Counted from the stretch's first letter, positions 25,853 through 36,111 are shown. The stretch: DNA of 64,000 bases from Leptotrichia sp. HSP-342 (GCF_041199995.1 NZ_CP165646.1:1612001-1676000), one strand, 5' to 3'. Numbers and translations are program-made. Notes: a model not told the origin generated them from the sequence alone.

Positions 25853-26422
25853 TTAAAATAATTTATGTGGTATTTTTATTATTTTCTCATAAGCAATTCT
25901 CTTTTCCCCAACATCAGGCTCTCTATCTAAATAAATCACACCGCAATAGCTGAATCCATTTTTTTCAAGAAATTTCTTCATTGGCTCATTGTTTTCATGT
26001 GTATCCGCTTTTATACTGAGTATTTTGTTTTTTATGCATTCTTTTTCCGAAAATTCTAATATCTTTGTTGCGATTCCTTTATTCTTTATTTCAGAATCAA
26101 CTGCCAGCCTGTGAATTACGATATAATCATCGTTTGTTATCCATTTTCCTTCAATTTTAGAATATGGTATTTCTTTTTTAGGCGACAATACAATAGTTCC
26201 GACAATTTTTTTAGAAATCTGATTTTCGGATTTATCATTTTTTTCGGAAATTTCTTCTAAAACATAACTAATCCCATTTTTCACATCATTTTCAATAACT
26301 TCTCTATTTGGATATCCATTCTGCCATTGATCTAAACCAAGTTGCCTTAGTTCAATTTTTGCTTTTTCGATGATTTCTAAAATTCCGTCTACATCATTAA
26401 AAGTTGATTTTCTAAAATTCAC
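25853..26422 (-). CDS. GNAT-family N-acetyltransferase
   Basis: 189 residues. The acetyl-CoA site is IHRLAVDSEIKNKGIATKIL (Q/R-x-x-G-x-G/A type), and the last strand and helix are NNEPMKKFLEKNGFSYCGVI. The start RKSTFNDVDGILEIIEKAK is typical of small-molecule or peptide acetyltransferases. The acceptor is unknown. AGGGAGGAG precedes the ATG. Orphan position between element E2 and ung. Confidence 0.88.
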   Translation of the reverse strand: MNFRKSTFNDVDGILEIIEKAKIELRQLGLDQWQNGYPNREVIENDVKNGISYVLEEISEKNDKSENQISKKIVGTIVLSPKKEIPYSKIEGKWITNDDYIVIHRLAVDSEIKNKGIATKILEFSEKECIKNKILSIKADTHENNEPMKKFLEKNGFSYCGVIYLDREPDVGEKRIAYEKIIKIPHKLF

Positions 26423-26564
26423 AAAAACTCCTCCCTTTCATAAAATTTAAATAATAATTTTAAAAAATTCTGTAGAATCTTGTTGATACAGTAACTTTCT
26501 ATTTTTAATATAAGAAAACTTAACTCATATAGCAATGTTACTCAAATTTTATAGTTTTTATTTT

Positions 26565-27236
26565 TTATATTTGCCAGTCAATTTCTTTTTTTCCCAGCTC
26601 TTTCAAAATATCATTAGCTTTCTTAAAGTGTCCACAGCCAAAAAATCCACGGCTTGCAGATAATGGGCTTGGATGAACACTTTCCAGAATATAGTGTCTA
26701 TTTGTGTCAATAAAGGCTTTCTTACTTTTGGCATTATTTCCCCAAAGTATGAAAATTATTGGCTCTTCACGTTCATTCAAATATTTTATTACATTATCTG
26801 TAAAAATTTCCCAGCCTATTTTTGAATGTGAGTTGGCATTTCCAGCAACTACAGTAAGTGCTGTATTTAAAAGTAATACTCCCTGTTTTGCCCATTTTTC
26901 AAGAAATCCATTTTTACTCATTTTATAGCCAAATTCATTTTCAATTTCTTTATAAATATTTTTTAGGGAAGGTGGCAAGGCAACTCCCTGCTTTACAGAA
27001 AATGCCAGTCCATGTGCCTGATTTTCGCCATGATACGGATCCTGTCCTAGAATTACAACTTTGCAGTCCTTATAACTAGTTAGCTTAAATGCAGAAAAAA
27101 TCTCATTTTTATCAGGATAAATTGTTTTTGTCTTATATTCTTTCACTAAAAATTTTCTCAAATCCAAATAGTAATCTTTTTCAAATTCTTTCTCTTTTTT
27201 AAAAATTTCATCCCAGTCATTTCCGATATTAACCAT
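26565..27236 (-). CDS. ung: Uracil-DNA glycosylase, family 1
   Basis: 223 residues. It removes uracil from DNA for base-excision repair. The catalytic Asp66 is in VVILGQDPYHG. The uracil-binding loops are GLAFSV and NTALTVVAG. The minor-groove loop is HPSPLSASRGFFGCGHF with its His. FILWGNNAK is also canonical. Full length for the family and well preserved. Confidence 0.97.
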   Translation of the reverse strand: MVNIGNDWDEIFKKEKEFEKDYYLDLRKFLVKEYKTKTIYPDKNEIFSAFKLTSYKDCKVVILGQDPYHGENQAHGLAFSVKQGVALPPSLKNIYKEIENEFGYKMSKNGFLEKWAKQGVLLLNTALTVVAGNANSHSKIGWEIFTDNVIKYLNEREEPIIFILWGNNAKSKKAFIDTNRHYILESVHPSPLSASRGFFGCGHFKKANDILKELGKKEIDWQI

Positions 27237-27291
27237 TTTCCCATCATTCCTCTCATTAAAAATTCAAATCTTATTTCACAGTCAAATTTTT

Positions 27292-28128
27292 CTAATTCAC
27301 AAAAGGATTATAGAATCTTCCACCATTTATTTTTATAAGTACAATTGAAATAATTACGAATATTGCTGTTACAAAGATTGCTATAACATCTGGCATTTTC
27401 ATTTTTCTTGCCTGATACCACGTTCGCTTTTTTCTTTTTCCAAATCCTCTTAAAATCATTGCATTGCTTATAATATCTATTTTTTCAATGCTTGAAAATA
27501 TTAACGGCATTAATGTATAGGATATATTTTTTATTCTTGTTATTAATTTTACATTTTTGGAAATATCTATTCCTTTTGCCTGCTGTGCTTTACTAATGGT
27601 TATAAAATCTTCCTGCACCGTTGGAATATATCTAAGTGCGATCGAAACTGCATAAGAAAATTTGTACGGCACACCTATCCTATTTAATGAAGACGCAAAC
27701 TCGCTTGGATTTGTTGTAATTATAAACAGCAAAGCGACAGGAATAACCGAAAAATACTTTATAAATATATTAAACTCATAAAACAGCTGTTCCTTTGTTA
27801 CTACATAATTTCCAAAAATTTTGAAAATATCATGCCTTGTTCCATAAATTTTTGTTCCTTCAATCGGAGAAAATAAAAAAATCATAATTAAATTTAACAC
27901 AAGAAAAATAGTAATTAGATAAAATACAATTTTTATTTCATTAAACTTTATTTTAGAAATTCTGAAAAGTACAAATCCTAAAAATGTCAAAGCTAAAAGA
28001 AGTCTCGTATCATAAGTAAACATAATTGCAACAGTCCATAATATGAAACAAATCAGTTTTGTCGCTCCATTTAGTCTATGAATCACAGAATCTTTTTCGA
28101 TATATTCCAGTAAAAATGTACCTGCCAT
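27292..28128 (-). CDS. ecfT: ECF transporter membrane coupling subunit EcfT
   Basis: 278 residues with five or six membrane helices and the CbiQ/EcfT coupling motifs in the cytoplasmic helices (SKAQQAKGIDI and AMILRGFGKRKKRTWYQ, each an A-R-G/A-K-G type motif). It links the substrate-binding S protein to the ATPases. Its ATG directly follows the stop of the fused ATPase gene (zero-base junction), indicating coupled translation. Confidence 0.9.
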   Translation of the reverse strand: MAGTFLLEYIEKDSVIHRLNGATKLICFILWTVAIMFTYDTRLLLALTFLGFVLFRISKIKFNEIKIVFYLITIFLVLNLIMIFLFSPIEGTKIYGTRHDIFKIFGNYVVTKEQLFYEFNIFIKYFSVIPVALLFIITTNPSEFASSLNRIGVPYKFSYAVSIALRYIPTVQEDFITISKAQQAKGIDISKNVKLITRIKNISYTLMPLIFSSIEKIDIISNAMILRGFGKRKKRTWYQARKMKMPDVIAIFVTAIFVIISIVLIKINGGRFYNPFVN

Positions 28129-29841
28129 CTAATCACCCGCCTTTTTCTGCTCTTTTTCATAATGCACAAACGTTTTTATAAGTTCTTCCGAATTTATCCC
28201 TGTCTTTTCTGCCACATAATGAAGTGAAGTTTCCTTCAAATTTGCCTGTTCCAACACATTCCTATCTACCAAAATTTGTGCTGGATTTCCTGATTTTATA
28301 ATTTTTCCTTCATTAAAAACGTATGCCTTGTCAGTATACTCTAGCATCAAATGCATATCATGCGTTATAAATAAAATTGTAATCCCAAATTCATTCAGCT
28401 GTTTCAAAAATTCCATTATTTCCTTGTAATGAAATAAATCCTGCCCTGCTGTCGGCTCATCTACTATTATCATCTCAGGCTGTAATACAAGGACAGACGC
28501 TATTGTAACCCTTTTTTTCTGTCCATAGCTAAGTGCTTTTATAGGCCATTTCCTAAACGGCTTTAATTTACATATTTCTAAAATTTCAATAACTTTTTTT
28601 TCTATTTCATCTTCTGAAACTCCTCTAGTTTTCAGTCCTAATGCAACTTCATCAAAAACTGTAACTTTTGAAATCATTGCATTTGGATTTTGCAGCACAA
28701 AACCTATTTTTTCAGCTCTTTTTGTTATATTTTCATCACTTATATCCAAATTTTTATAATAAATCTTTCCTTCGTCCTGCTTTTCAAATCCTGCAATAAC
28801 CTTTGACAGCGTAGATTTTCCCGCTCCATTTGAACCAACTATGCTTATCATTTCACCTTTTTTTACATCTATATCTATGTTTTTTAATATTTTTCTTTTC
28901 TCATTGTATGAAAATGAGATATTTTCCAGTTTTAATAATGTTTCTACAGATTTTTCCCTTACTTTTGGAGAATTATATTTTATCCAGTTTAAAATACCGT
29001 CTTTTGCTTCGGAAAAATCAATCTTTTCAATATTAAAAATACTGCTATATTTTTCAAGGTTGACATTACTGTATTTTAGCAAGGAAATATACAAAGGCTC
29101 TCTTATGTTCATACTGCTTAGCAAATTTCCAGTTAAAATATTGTCTGGCGTATCATCAGCAACAATTCTGCCTTCATTCACAACAATAATCCTGTCAATT
29201 CCCCTATGTAATACATCTTCAAGCCTATGCTCTATAATTATTGTAGTTAGTTTTTTATTATTATGAAGTTCATCTATCAGTTCGATAGCATATTTTCCGC
29301 TCAAAGGGTCAAGATTTGCAAGTGGTTCATCGTAAAGAACAATATTGGTATCGTCCACCATTATTCCAGCAAGTGATACTTTCTGCTTCTGTCCTCCTGA
29401 CAAATCATGCGGCTTCAAGTCAAGCAATGTTTCAATTTTTACAAATTTTGCAATTTCTTTTACCTTCTCTTTCATAATCTGTGTCTCTATTTCATCATTT
29501 TCCAGAGCAAACGCTACATCTTCTGCAACAGTAAACCCCACAAACTGTGCATCCGAATCCTGAAGAACAGTTCCCACATATTTAGAATATTCAAATATTT
29601 CCTTATACTTTTTTCCATAAATCTCAAACTTTCCTGTTATTTCTCCCTTGTAAAAATAAGGCACAAGTCCATTTATACAATGTCCCAAAGTACTTTTGCC
29701 GGAACCTGACGACCCTATTATAACGACTTTTTCCCCTTCGTAAATTTTCAAATTTATATTATGTAATGTAGGTTCCGACTGACTTTCATACTTAAATGTA
29801 AAATTTTCAAAATTTATAGCAACTTTTTTATTTTCGTCCAA
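28129..29841 (-). CDS. Fused double ATPase of an ECF transporter (EcfA-EcfA')
   Basis: 570 residues, two complete ABC ATPase domains in one chain. The first P-loop is GSSGSGKST (43-51) with signature DLSGGQKQKVS and Walker B IVLYDEP. The second has GSNGAGKST, signature LSYGQKKRVT and IIVDEPTAG. Fusion of the usual EcfA1/EcfA2 pair is the standard alternative arrangement. The start is TTG (29839-29841) directly after GGAGGAGAG. It is adjacent to ecfT and 150 bp after the S component. Confidence 0.92.
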   Translation of the reverse strand: MDENKKVAINFENFTFKYESQSEPTLHNINLKIYEGEKVVIIGSSGSGKSTLGHCINGLVPYFYKGEITGKFEIYGKKYKEIFEYSKYVGTVLQDSDAQFVGFTVAEDVAFALENDEIETQIMKEKVKEIAKFVKIETLLDLKPHDLSGGQKQKVSLAGIMVDDTNIVLYDEPLANLDPLSGKYAIELIDELHNNKKLTTIIIEHRLEDVLHRGIDRIIVVNEGRIVADDTPDNILTGNLLSSMNIREPLYISLLKYSNVNLEKYSSIFNIEKIDFSEAKDGILNWIKYNSPKVREKSVETLLKLENISFSYNEKRKILKNIDIDVKKGEMISIVGSNGAGKSTLSKVIAGFEKQDEGKIYYKNLDISDENITKRAEKIGFVLQNPNAMISKVTVFDEVALGLKTRGVSEDEIEKKVIEILEICKLKPFRKWPIKALSYGQKKRVTIASVLVLQPEMIIVDEPTAGQDLFHYKEIMEFLKQLNEFGITILFITHDMHLMLEYTDKAYVFNEGKIIKSGNPAQILVDRNVLEQANLKETSLHYVAEKTGINSEELIKTFVHYEKEQKKAGD

Positions 29842-29928
29842 ACTCTCCTCCTTTCGAGTTAAGAATATATTTTTATTTAAATTTCAGTAATCTAAATTGT
29901 AAATTTTTTATTTTATAAAGATTAAACA

Positions 29929-29988
29929 AAATACCCGCCTAATCTTCTCACAGCTACCTTAAGCTACTTTGAAAAATGCGGGTTATTT
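29929..29988 (-). terminator. Hairpin between S component and ATPase gene
   Basis: Arms AAATACCCGC (29929-29938) and GCGGGTTATTT (29978-29988) enclose about 39 bases that contain AGCTACCTTAAGCT. On the minus strand the distal arm is followed by TATTTTGTTT. It could stop or reduce read-through from the S gene, adjusting S:ATPase stoichiometry. Confidence 0.6.
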
Positions 29989-29991
29989 GTA

Positions 29992-30534
29992 TTATTCCTG
30001 TTTTAAGCTTCCTTTGCTTACTATTGTTTTTGAAAATGCGAATATTAAAATTGTACCTAAAATCGCTACAACTATCATATTTCCAAGTGCCGCTGTAACT
30101 CCTTGTGCAAATGCTTTTGTTTGCGGTTCTTTATATATTGCAATATCAATAATTGGAGCTAGAACTACCCAGCTTATTAAACTTATAATTACTTCTCCCA
30201 CTATAAATTTTACAATTTTTGCTCCATTAAAATTCTCAATTTTAACAATTTTTCCTAAAAATCCAGTTGCCAGTCCAAAAAATGCCGCCGCTGCAACCCA
30301 GCTGAACCACACATTTCCAGATCCCGAAATATCATTAAGCGTATGCCCAATAAATCCAATCCCCAGACCAACTGCAGGCCCATATATAAATGCCATCAAC
30401 GCCACAAAAGCAAAAGTCACTTGCAATGTCGTATTCGGAATTGGTGTCGGAATTGCTACAAATCTTGATAATACAATATAAATCGCTGCACCGATTCCCA
30501 TTGCTACCACTTTTTTAATCGCTGTTGCTTCCAT
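29992..30534 (-). CDS. ECF transporter S component, UPF0397 family
   Basis: 180 residues from ATG 30532-30534 (AGAGGTGAG upstream); the frame continues to 30615 without a ribosome site. Six membrane helices. The family start is VVAMGIGAAIYIVLSRFVAI with PTPIPNTTLQVTFAF; the end KGSLKQE is also typical. UPF0397 members are usually annotated as riboflavin or other vitamin S components; the substrate is not provable here. No riboswitch was recognised in the 110 bp upstream. Confidence 0.88.
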   Translation of the reverse strand: MEATAIKKVVAMGIGAAIYIVLSRFVAIPTPIPNTTLQVTFAFVALMAFIYGPAVGLGIGFIGHTLNDISGSGNVWFSWVAAAAFFGLATGFLGKIVKIENFNGAKIVKFIVGEVIISLISWVVLAPIIDIAIYKEPQTKAFAQGVTAALGNMIVVAILGTILIFAFSKTIVSKGSLKQE

Positions 30535-30645
30535 TAGTCTCACCTCTTTTAAAATTTTCAAAAGTTTAAATACATTATATACTAATATTACTTTTTTCTC
30601 AACTAAAAATAACAATACTTTTTCATAAATTTTATTAAATTATAT

Positions 30646-31131
30646 TTAATCTTTAAACTGGATATTTATCACTTCTTTCTCAATTTCAAGATGTTTCGTT
30701 TCTACCCGTGCATTTTCAAAAATCCTTTTTGAAGCCTTTGTCGAATCAAGCGACTTGTGTTTATCGGAAAAATATATTACCTTTCTTATTCCTGACTGCA
30801 CGATTGCTTTTGCACATTCATTACATGGAAAATGCGTCACATAAATAGTACAGTTCTTCAATGATTTTATACTATTAAGAATAGCGTTCAGTTCAGCATG
30901 CACAACATAAGGATATTTCGTATCCAAAAATTCTCCTTCTTTATCCCAAGGCATACTGTCATCAGAACTTCCCATTGGAAACCCGTTATATCCAATTCCT
31001 ATTATTTTCTTATCTTCATCAATAATACATGCTCCCACCTGTGTAGACGGATCTTTACTTCTCATTCCAGACAAAAACGCAATTCCCATAAAATATTCAT
31101 CCCATGATAAATAATTATCTCTTTTAGACAT
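30646..31131 (-). CDS. Deoxycytidylate (dCMP) deaminase
   Basis: 161 residues. Cytidine-deaminase-like zinc site: His78-Ala-Glu80 (VVHAE) and PCNEC with Cys103 and Cys106. It converts dCMP to dUMP for thymidylate synthesis. STQVGACIIDEDKKIIGIGY and NGFPMG are typical of the ComEB/DCD group. It lies just upstream of the ECF S component, with a 111-bp gap. Confidence 0.93.
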   Translation of the reverse strand: MSKRDNYLSWDEYFMGIAFLSGMRSKDPSTQVGACIIDEDKKIIGIGYNGFPMGSSDDSMPWDKEGEFLDTKYPYVVHAELNAILNSIKSLKNCTIYVTHFPCNECAKAIVQSGIRKVIYFSDKHKSLDSTKASKRIFENARVETKHLEIEKEVINIQFKD

Positions 31132-31171
31132 TCTTCATACCCCACTTTCTAAAATATCCAATGTTTCTCAA

Positions 31172-32512
31172 TTACTTAACAACCACTTTCTTCTTAACAT
31201 CTGAAAACTCTATCTCCAGCTTATCTTCCTTGCTAAGCTCAATCCCTCTCTTAACAATCTTCCCATTTTTTCGAGTTATTGTATAACCTTGTTTCAAAAT
31301 ATCACTTACTGAATATTTCGAAAGCTGTGCCTTTTTATATTTGAGTTCCTTTTTTCGATTTTCAAAAAATTCCAGTATTATTTGGTTAAGTTCGACTGAT
31401 TTTTTCCTTAAATTTTCTTTTTCACTTAAAATTATTTTTTGTAAATTAATTCTATCAAATCTCTGTTTTCGGTAATCCAGCTGTTCTCTTGATTTTTGTA
31501 CAATTCTTCTAAGTTCCCTTGATAATTTCTGTTCTTTTTCCATTAATTCAAATTTCTTGTTATCCAGAATATTTGCAAAATTCTTTATGTAATAGTTATT
31601 TTTTCTGTATTCCAGCTCTTTTTTCATCATTGTAACTTTATTTAAAAGTAATTTACTCAAAAGATTCTTTTTACTTTCCAGTTCATCTGTTAATTTATCT
31701 TTTTCAGGAATCAAGATTTCTGCTGCCTGAGTTGGTGTAGCCGCTCGTCTATCAGCGACTAAATCTGAAAGAAGATTATCAATTTCGTGCCCTACCGCTG
31801 AAATTACAGGAATCTCAGACTTATAAATGGCTTCTATCACAGCTTCCTCATTAAATGCCCACAAATCCTCAATGCTTCCTCCACCACGTCCAACAATAAG
31901 CGTATCTATTTCAAGGTACTTTTCTTCGTTCATTCTATTAAAAAACTCAATTCCTGCCGAAACTTCTCGTGCTGCACCTTCTCCTTGAACTTTTGCAGGA
32001 TAAAGGTAAATATTGATATTTGGAAACCTTTTGTGTGTCGTGTTTATAATATCTCTGATTGCTGCTCCTGTATCAGCTGTTACAACACCAATATTTATAG
32101 GTAACTTGGGTAATCGTTTTTTTATTTCATCAGAAAAATATCCTTTTTCAAAGTACAACTTTTTAAGCATTTCCATTTTCTCATAAAGTAGCCCTAGAGA
32201 ATTACTTTTTTCAAGAAAATCCGCTACAATCTGATAACTTCCATTTGCTTCATAAAGCGTAACGCTACCTCGAATTTTTACTAAATCCCCTTCCTTTAAG
32301 TCTTCAGGCACTCCTCTATATTTATAACGAAAAATAGCACATTTCACACTTGCACTTGCATCTTTTAACGTAAAATACAAATGTCCCGAACGATAATATG
32401 TAATATTAGAAAGTTCCCCTTCAATAAAAATGTTCTTAAAAGTACTTGTCCCCTCCAAAAACATTTTAACTTCCCTATTTATATCACTTACGGAAAATAC
32501 TGTCTGTTCCAT
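31172..32512 (-). CDS. xseA: Exodeoxyribonuclease VII large subunit
   Basis: 446 residues from ATG 32510-32512 (GAGGGA upstream). The N-terminal OB domain (FIEGELSNITYYRSGHLYFT...) is followed by the catalytic exonuclease VII core (GVVTADTGAAIRDI, LIVGRGGGSIEDLWAFNEE, SAVGHEIDN, VADRRAATPTQAAE) and a long coiled coil to about residue 400. It degrades single-stranded DNA with XseB. No xseB is visible next to it. Confidence 0.96.
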   Translation of the reverse strand: MEQTVFSVSDINREVKMFLEGTSTFKNIFIEGELSNITYYRSGHLYFTLKDASASVKCAIFRYKYRGVPEDLKEGDLVKIRGSVTLYEANGSYQIVADFLEKSNSLGLLYEKMEMLKKLYFEKGYFSDEIKKRLPKLPINIGVVTADTGAAIRDIINTTHKRFPNINIYLYPAKVQGEGAAREVSAGIEFFNRMNEEKYLEIDTLIVGRGGGSIEDLWAFNEEAVIEAIYKSEIPVISAVGHEIDNLLSDLVADRRAATPTQAAEILIPEKDKLTDELESKKNLLSKLLLNKVTMMKKELEYRKNNYYIKNFANILDNKKFELMEKEQKLSRELRRIVQKSREQLDYRKQRFDRINLQKIILSEKENLRKKSVELNQIILEFFENRKKELKYKKAQLSKYSVSDILKQGYTITRKNGKIVKRGIELSKEDKLEIEFSDVKKKVVVK

Positions 32513-32680
32513 AATTTCCCTCATTTCTTACATTTTTTGTTCTTTAATAATAACATATTTCATCTCTTTTCTCAACTAATGAAATTTTTTTACACAATTA
32601 ATTTAAATATTTTCTAAAATTTTTATAAATATGTACTAAAATCTATTTTAAATTAAACTACTAAAATTATATAAATTTAA

Positions 32681-32770
32681 AGTTTAAGTAAAATAGTCAT
32701 AACTTTTGAGCTCAATTTTAAAACTACCTTACCATATATAACTACAAAACTATAATTCTTTACTTAAACT
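32681..32770. repeat. Perfect 12-bp inverted repeat with inner arms
   Basis: AGTTTAAGTAAA (32681-32692) and TTTACTTAAACT (32759-32770), with inner ATAGT/ACTAT, bracket a 66-bp AT-rich loop. It overlaps the stop of the small ORF at 32769. There is no T-run on either side, so it is a weak terminator or a small mobile-element scar. Confidence 0.5.
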
Positions 32771-33023
32771 ATATTTCAAGCTCAAAATTTATCATATTAC
32801 AATCATGAATTTTATACATATCTGAATTTAAATTAACAAACTTTTCAAAAGAAATTGATTCAAATTTATCATCTTCCGTTAAATAAATAATTTTATCACA
32901 TTGAAAATTTTTAATTTCCCTATCCTCAAAATCATATCCCGAAGCGAGCCACTGTCCATAAGCAGATGATATTTTGAAAAACTGAACAAAATAATATTTC
33001 TCTTTCTTTTCTTCTTTATACAA
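32769..33023 (-). pseudogene. 5'-truncated remnant of an unknown small gene
   Basis: 84 residues from a TTG, but the frame continues upstream without a usable start to a TAA (YQKENPFLKKILENSIEEKV...). A neighbouring frame carries a possible earlier part (IEGNPSFNIKRK). The product, rich in Lys, Glu and Phe (WLASGYDFEDREIKNFQCDK), matches no family I know. It is probably decayed, resembling the kind of small immunity-like ORFs found at 2510-3764. Confidence 0.5.
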
Positions 33024-33191
33024 AATTTTACAAACTTTTTCTTCTATTGAATTTTCAAGAATTTTCTTTAAAAATGGATTTTCCTTTTGATATTAAAGGA
33101 GGGGTTACCTTCTATATATGAAAAGAATATAAAAAAACAGGTCTTCTTATCTTAAATTTGATATTGAATATGCTGTTTTTCTATTTTGACT

Positions 33192-33941
33192 CTACTTTCT
33201 GAATGTAATGCAATAAAATCTGTTGTTCCATAAAAAATCTGTCTTCTTTTCTTTTACACTTTCAGGTATACATTTTTGAATTTCACTTAAATCAAAATCT
33301 GTATTTTTATAATAATTTTTTGTAAAAATACTTTTTTTATATTGAGACCCAATAAAATCTTCGGTTTCATCCGCAATCATTATCTTTGAACCAGGTTTTG
33401 ATACACGAATCATTTCTTTTATAGCTAGAGCCTTATCAGTAAAAAAATTAATTCCTCCCACATGAAAAACAATATCAAAAACATTATCTTTAAAAGGTAA
33501 ATCCTCAGCACAGCAATTTACTAATGTAAGATTTGTTCTTTTTTTCCAGATAGAATGACATTTTTTTAACATTCCATAGGAAATGTCTATACCTGTAAAG
33601 TCTAAAGATTTTAAATCAACATTTTGAGGAATGAAATTTAAATCCTTTCCCGTACCGATAGAAACATATAAGACAAAAATGCCATTTCTCCATTCCAGAT
33701 GTTTCATAAGATTTTTTCTCATTTCTGAAACTGTATTTCCATATCTGAACAATCCTATCCATTTTTCACCAAAATCATACCAGAATGATAATTTATCATA
33801 CATATTCATATATTTTTTATTATCTCCTGCGAGATAGTCTCTGTTTACATATGAAAATATTTTTTCATCTCCTTTTAAGTTTTCAATATCAATATTTTCT
33901 TTAATTTTTTCTAGAAATTTTTCCTTATCACTTCTCATCAT
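33192..33941 (-). CDS. Class I SAM-dependent methyltransferase
   Basis: About 249 residues from ATG 33939-33941 (AAAGAGAG upstream; a TTG at 33971 is the longer option). Motif I is VLYVSIGTGKDLNFIP and motif II includes FTGIDISYGMLKKC. The motif IV region is EDLPFKDNVFDIVFHVGG and the post-motif is VSKPGSKIMIADETE. It resembles UbiE-like small-molecule methyltransferases. Substrate unknown; no biosynthetic neighbours. Confidence 0.85.
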   Translation of the reverse strand: MMRSDKEKFLEKIKENIDIENLKGDEKIFSYVNRDYLAGDNKKYMNMYDKLSFWYDFGEKWIGLFRYGNTVSEMRKNLMKHLEWRNGIFVLYVSIGTGKDLNFIPQNVDLKSLDFTGIDISYGMLKKCHSIWKKRTNLTLVNCCAEDLPFKDNVFDIVFHVGGINFFTDKALAIKEMIRVSKPGSKIMIADETEDFIGSQYKKSIFTKNYYKNTDFDLSEIQKCIPESVKEKKTDFLWNNRFYCITFRK

Positions 33942-34183
33942 AGCACTCTCTTTCAATTTTTTATTATACAAACTAAATTTATTTATAATGAATTTTCTGA
34001 TTAAACAGATAACACTATATATAGTTCAATTTCTTTAATATCGAATTGATGATTCCATACAAAAATTAATTAAATGAAAATTCTCAGTTTTACTTTAAAG
34101 TAGTTTCATTATATCTAGTTTTAGACAAAAAAGCTGAACTCAAAATTTTAAGCATTTTGAGACAACCTCTTTTTTATAATAAA

Positions 34184-35953
34184 TCATTCTTCCTCTACTA
34201 CAACCTCCACATCCTTTTTCCTAAATCCCATCCCAATTTTCACAATTTCTTTATAACCTTCATATTTTAACCCTTCAGAATAATTCCTGTCATTTATTTG
34301 CTTCAAGGCGCTTCTTGCAGTTCTTTTCAAATTTTTGCTATCTTTTGCTCTTGAATACTTAAATTCAAATATAAATACTTTTTTAGTTTTATTTTTTGGC
34401 TTCAATACCAAATCAGGAATTCCATCTCCACTTTCTACATTTGATTTTACAAAATAATTTTCTGACATTATTGAGACTAGCCCAATTACAAACAGATGAT
34501 AAGAATTTTCCTCCTTCAAGTCTCTAAAACTTATCGCATTTTTTAAAAGTTCCCTTATTTCCAATCTGAATTTTTCATAATTTCCATTAATCAAATGCTC
34601 TCCAAGTCCATAAAATCTGTAATGTCCCCGATAAGTCCTATACAAAAATCTGATTCTGAAAAAATCAAACAGTTCCTCATTTGGAATTTCCAAGTCGTAA
34701 ACGTTTCTTTCAAGCTTCTTTTCGATGGTTAAATATCCACTGTGAAGGAAAAACTGCCAAATATTCGCATACCCAAAATCATTCACAAAATAATCCCGTT
34801 CAATTTCATAATTTTTCCCATTTTCCCTAACTTCAAATCCGTAATTATTTTTATTCAAGTTCAAGGCATAATCTATATCCTGAAACGTCACAAAATCGTA
34901 AATTTCCTTTCTTATGCTCTTATGGCTAAGCAATTCCTCCAGTTCAAAAATAATTTTCTCGTCTGAATTTTCCAAATAGTTCATAATTTCATCATTACTT
35001 GAAGTATTTACCCAATGGGCTTTTAAATCCCTGTATTTCAAAAAATTAATAATTGACCACGGATTGTATACCTTTATATCTCCAAATAAATAACCATTAT
35101 ACCATTTTTTTACTTCATCCAGTTCAATGTCTAAATTATAATATTTCAGAGCTTTTTCAACATCATTTTCCAAGATTCCAAAATATTCATTATATTTTTT
35201 TTCTAATATGGTATGAACTTCCAAATTATTAAGTCCAGAAAAAATTCCTTCCTTAGCAATCCTTAAAATTCCTGTTATTACTGTGATTTCTGCATAATCA
35301 TTTCCTTTTACTGCCTTTTCAAAGAAAGTCTTGAAAAAATTTATCACATCATTATAATACCCATTAGCATGTGCTTTTATTATTGGTTTATCGTATTCAT
35401 CAATTAATAAAATAACTTTCTTGCCATAGTATTCAAATAAATATCTTGATAAGTTTGACAAAGCACGGCTGTAATTGCCTTCCTTTTTTTTTAGCCATAT
35501 ATTATCAAAATCCATTAAATCGCTTTTTTCTAGTTTTTCCCGCAAAAATCTGAATTCATTGTACAAGGATTTTATTTCCTCTTTTATACTGTTAAAACCA
35601 TTTTTCCAGTTTGTTTCCTCAAAATCCTTAAAACTGATAAAAATAACTGGATTCTGCCCTTGTCTATCAAAATATTCACTTTTAGAAATTTCTAGATTTT
35701 CGAAAAGTTTTTTATTTTCATCTTTATTCTTCACATCAAAAAAATATTTTAACATCGACATATTTAGCGATTTTCCAAATCAACGTGGTCTTGTAAACAG
35801 AATTCTTGTCGTTCCACTTTCCAGAATTTCTTTAATCAGCCCAGTTTTATCAAAATAATAGTAATTATTTTGTATCATCACTTCAAAATTATCAATTCCA
35901 ACTGGCAAATTTTTCTTTTTTTCCACTTTCTCATTTTTTCCCTTTTTAATCAT
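34184..35953 (-). pseudogene. AAA-ATPase-like / PD-(D/E)XK nuclease family gene with a nonsense codon
   Basis: 590 codons from ATG 35951-35953 (KNLPVGIDNFEVMIQNNYYY). In-frame TGA at 35780-35782 replaces the second Arg of the P-loop motif TRPR(R)FGKSL; the reading frame then continues to 34184. Downstream are the Walker B region (KVILLIDEYDKPI) and AEITVITGILRIAKEGIFSG. The C-terminal nuclease core is DGIPDLVLKPK...KVFIFEFKYS. This AAA-ATPase_like plus DUF1703-type architecture is multicopy in fusobacteria. A change of CGA to TGA is the simplest lesion. Confidence 0.85.
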
Positions 35954-36082
35954 ATTCCCTCAATTCCTCTCTTTTTATTTATTATTACTCACATTATATT
36001 TATATTTTTGCTAAAAGTCAAATACATTTATTTAATTTTTTTATTCTAATTTTTGAAAAATTTTCATATAATTAGGGCAAAT

Positions 36083-36111
36083 TTGATTTTAAAATGATTT
36101 TACGATAAAAT
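36083..36111 (+). promoter_or_regulatory. Promoter of the plus-strand lipoprotein gene
   Basis: -35 TTGATT (36083-36088), 17-bp spacer, -10 TAAAAT (36106-36111), about 100 bp upstream of the ATG at 36212. Confidence 0.6.

Noticed and set aside
30535..30645. FMN or thiamine riboswitch before the ECF S component
   Set aside because: Only about 110 bp is available and none of the conserved riboswitch core words were found.
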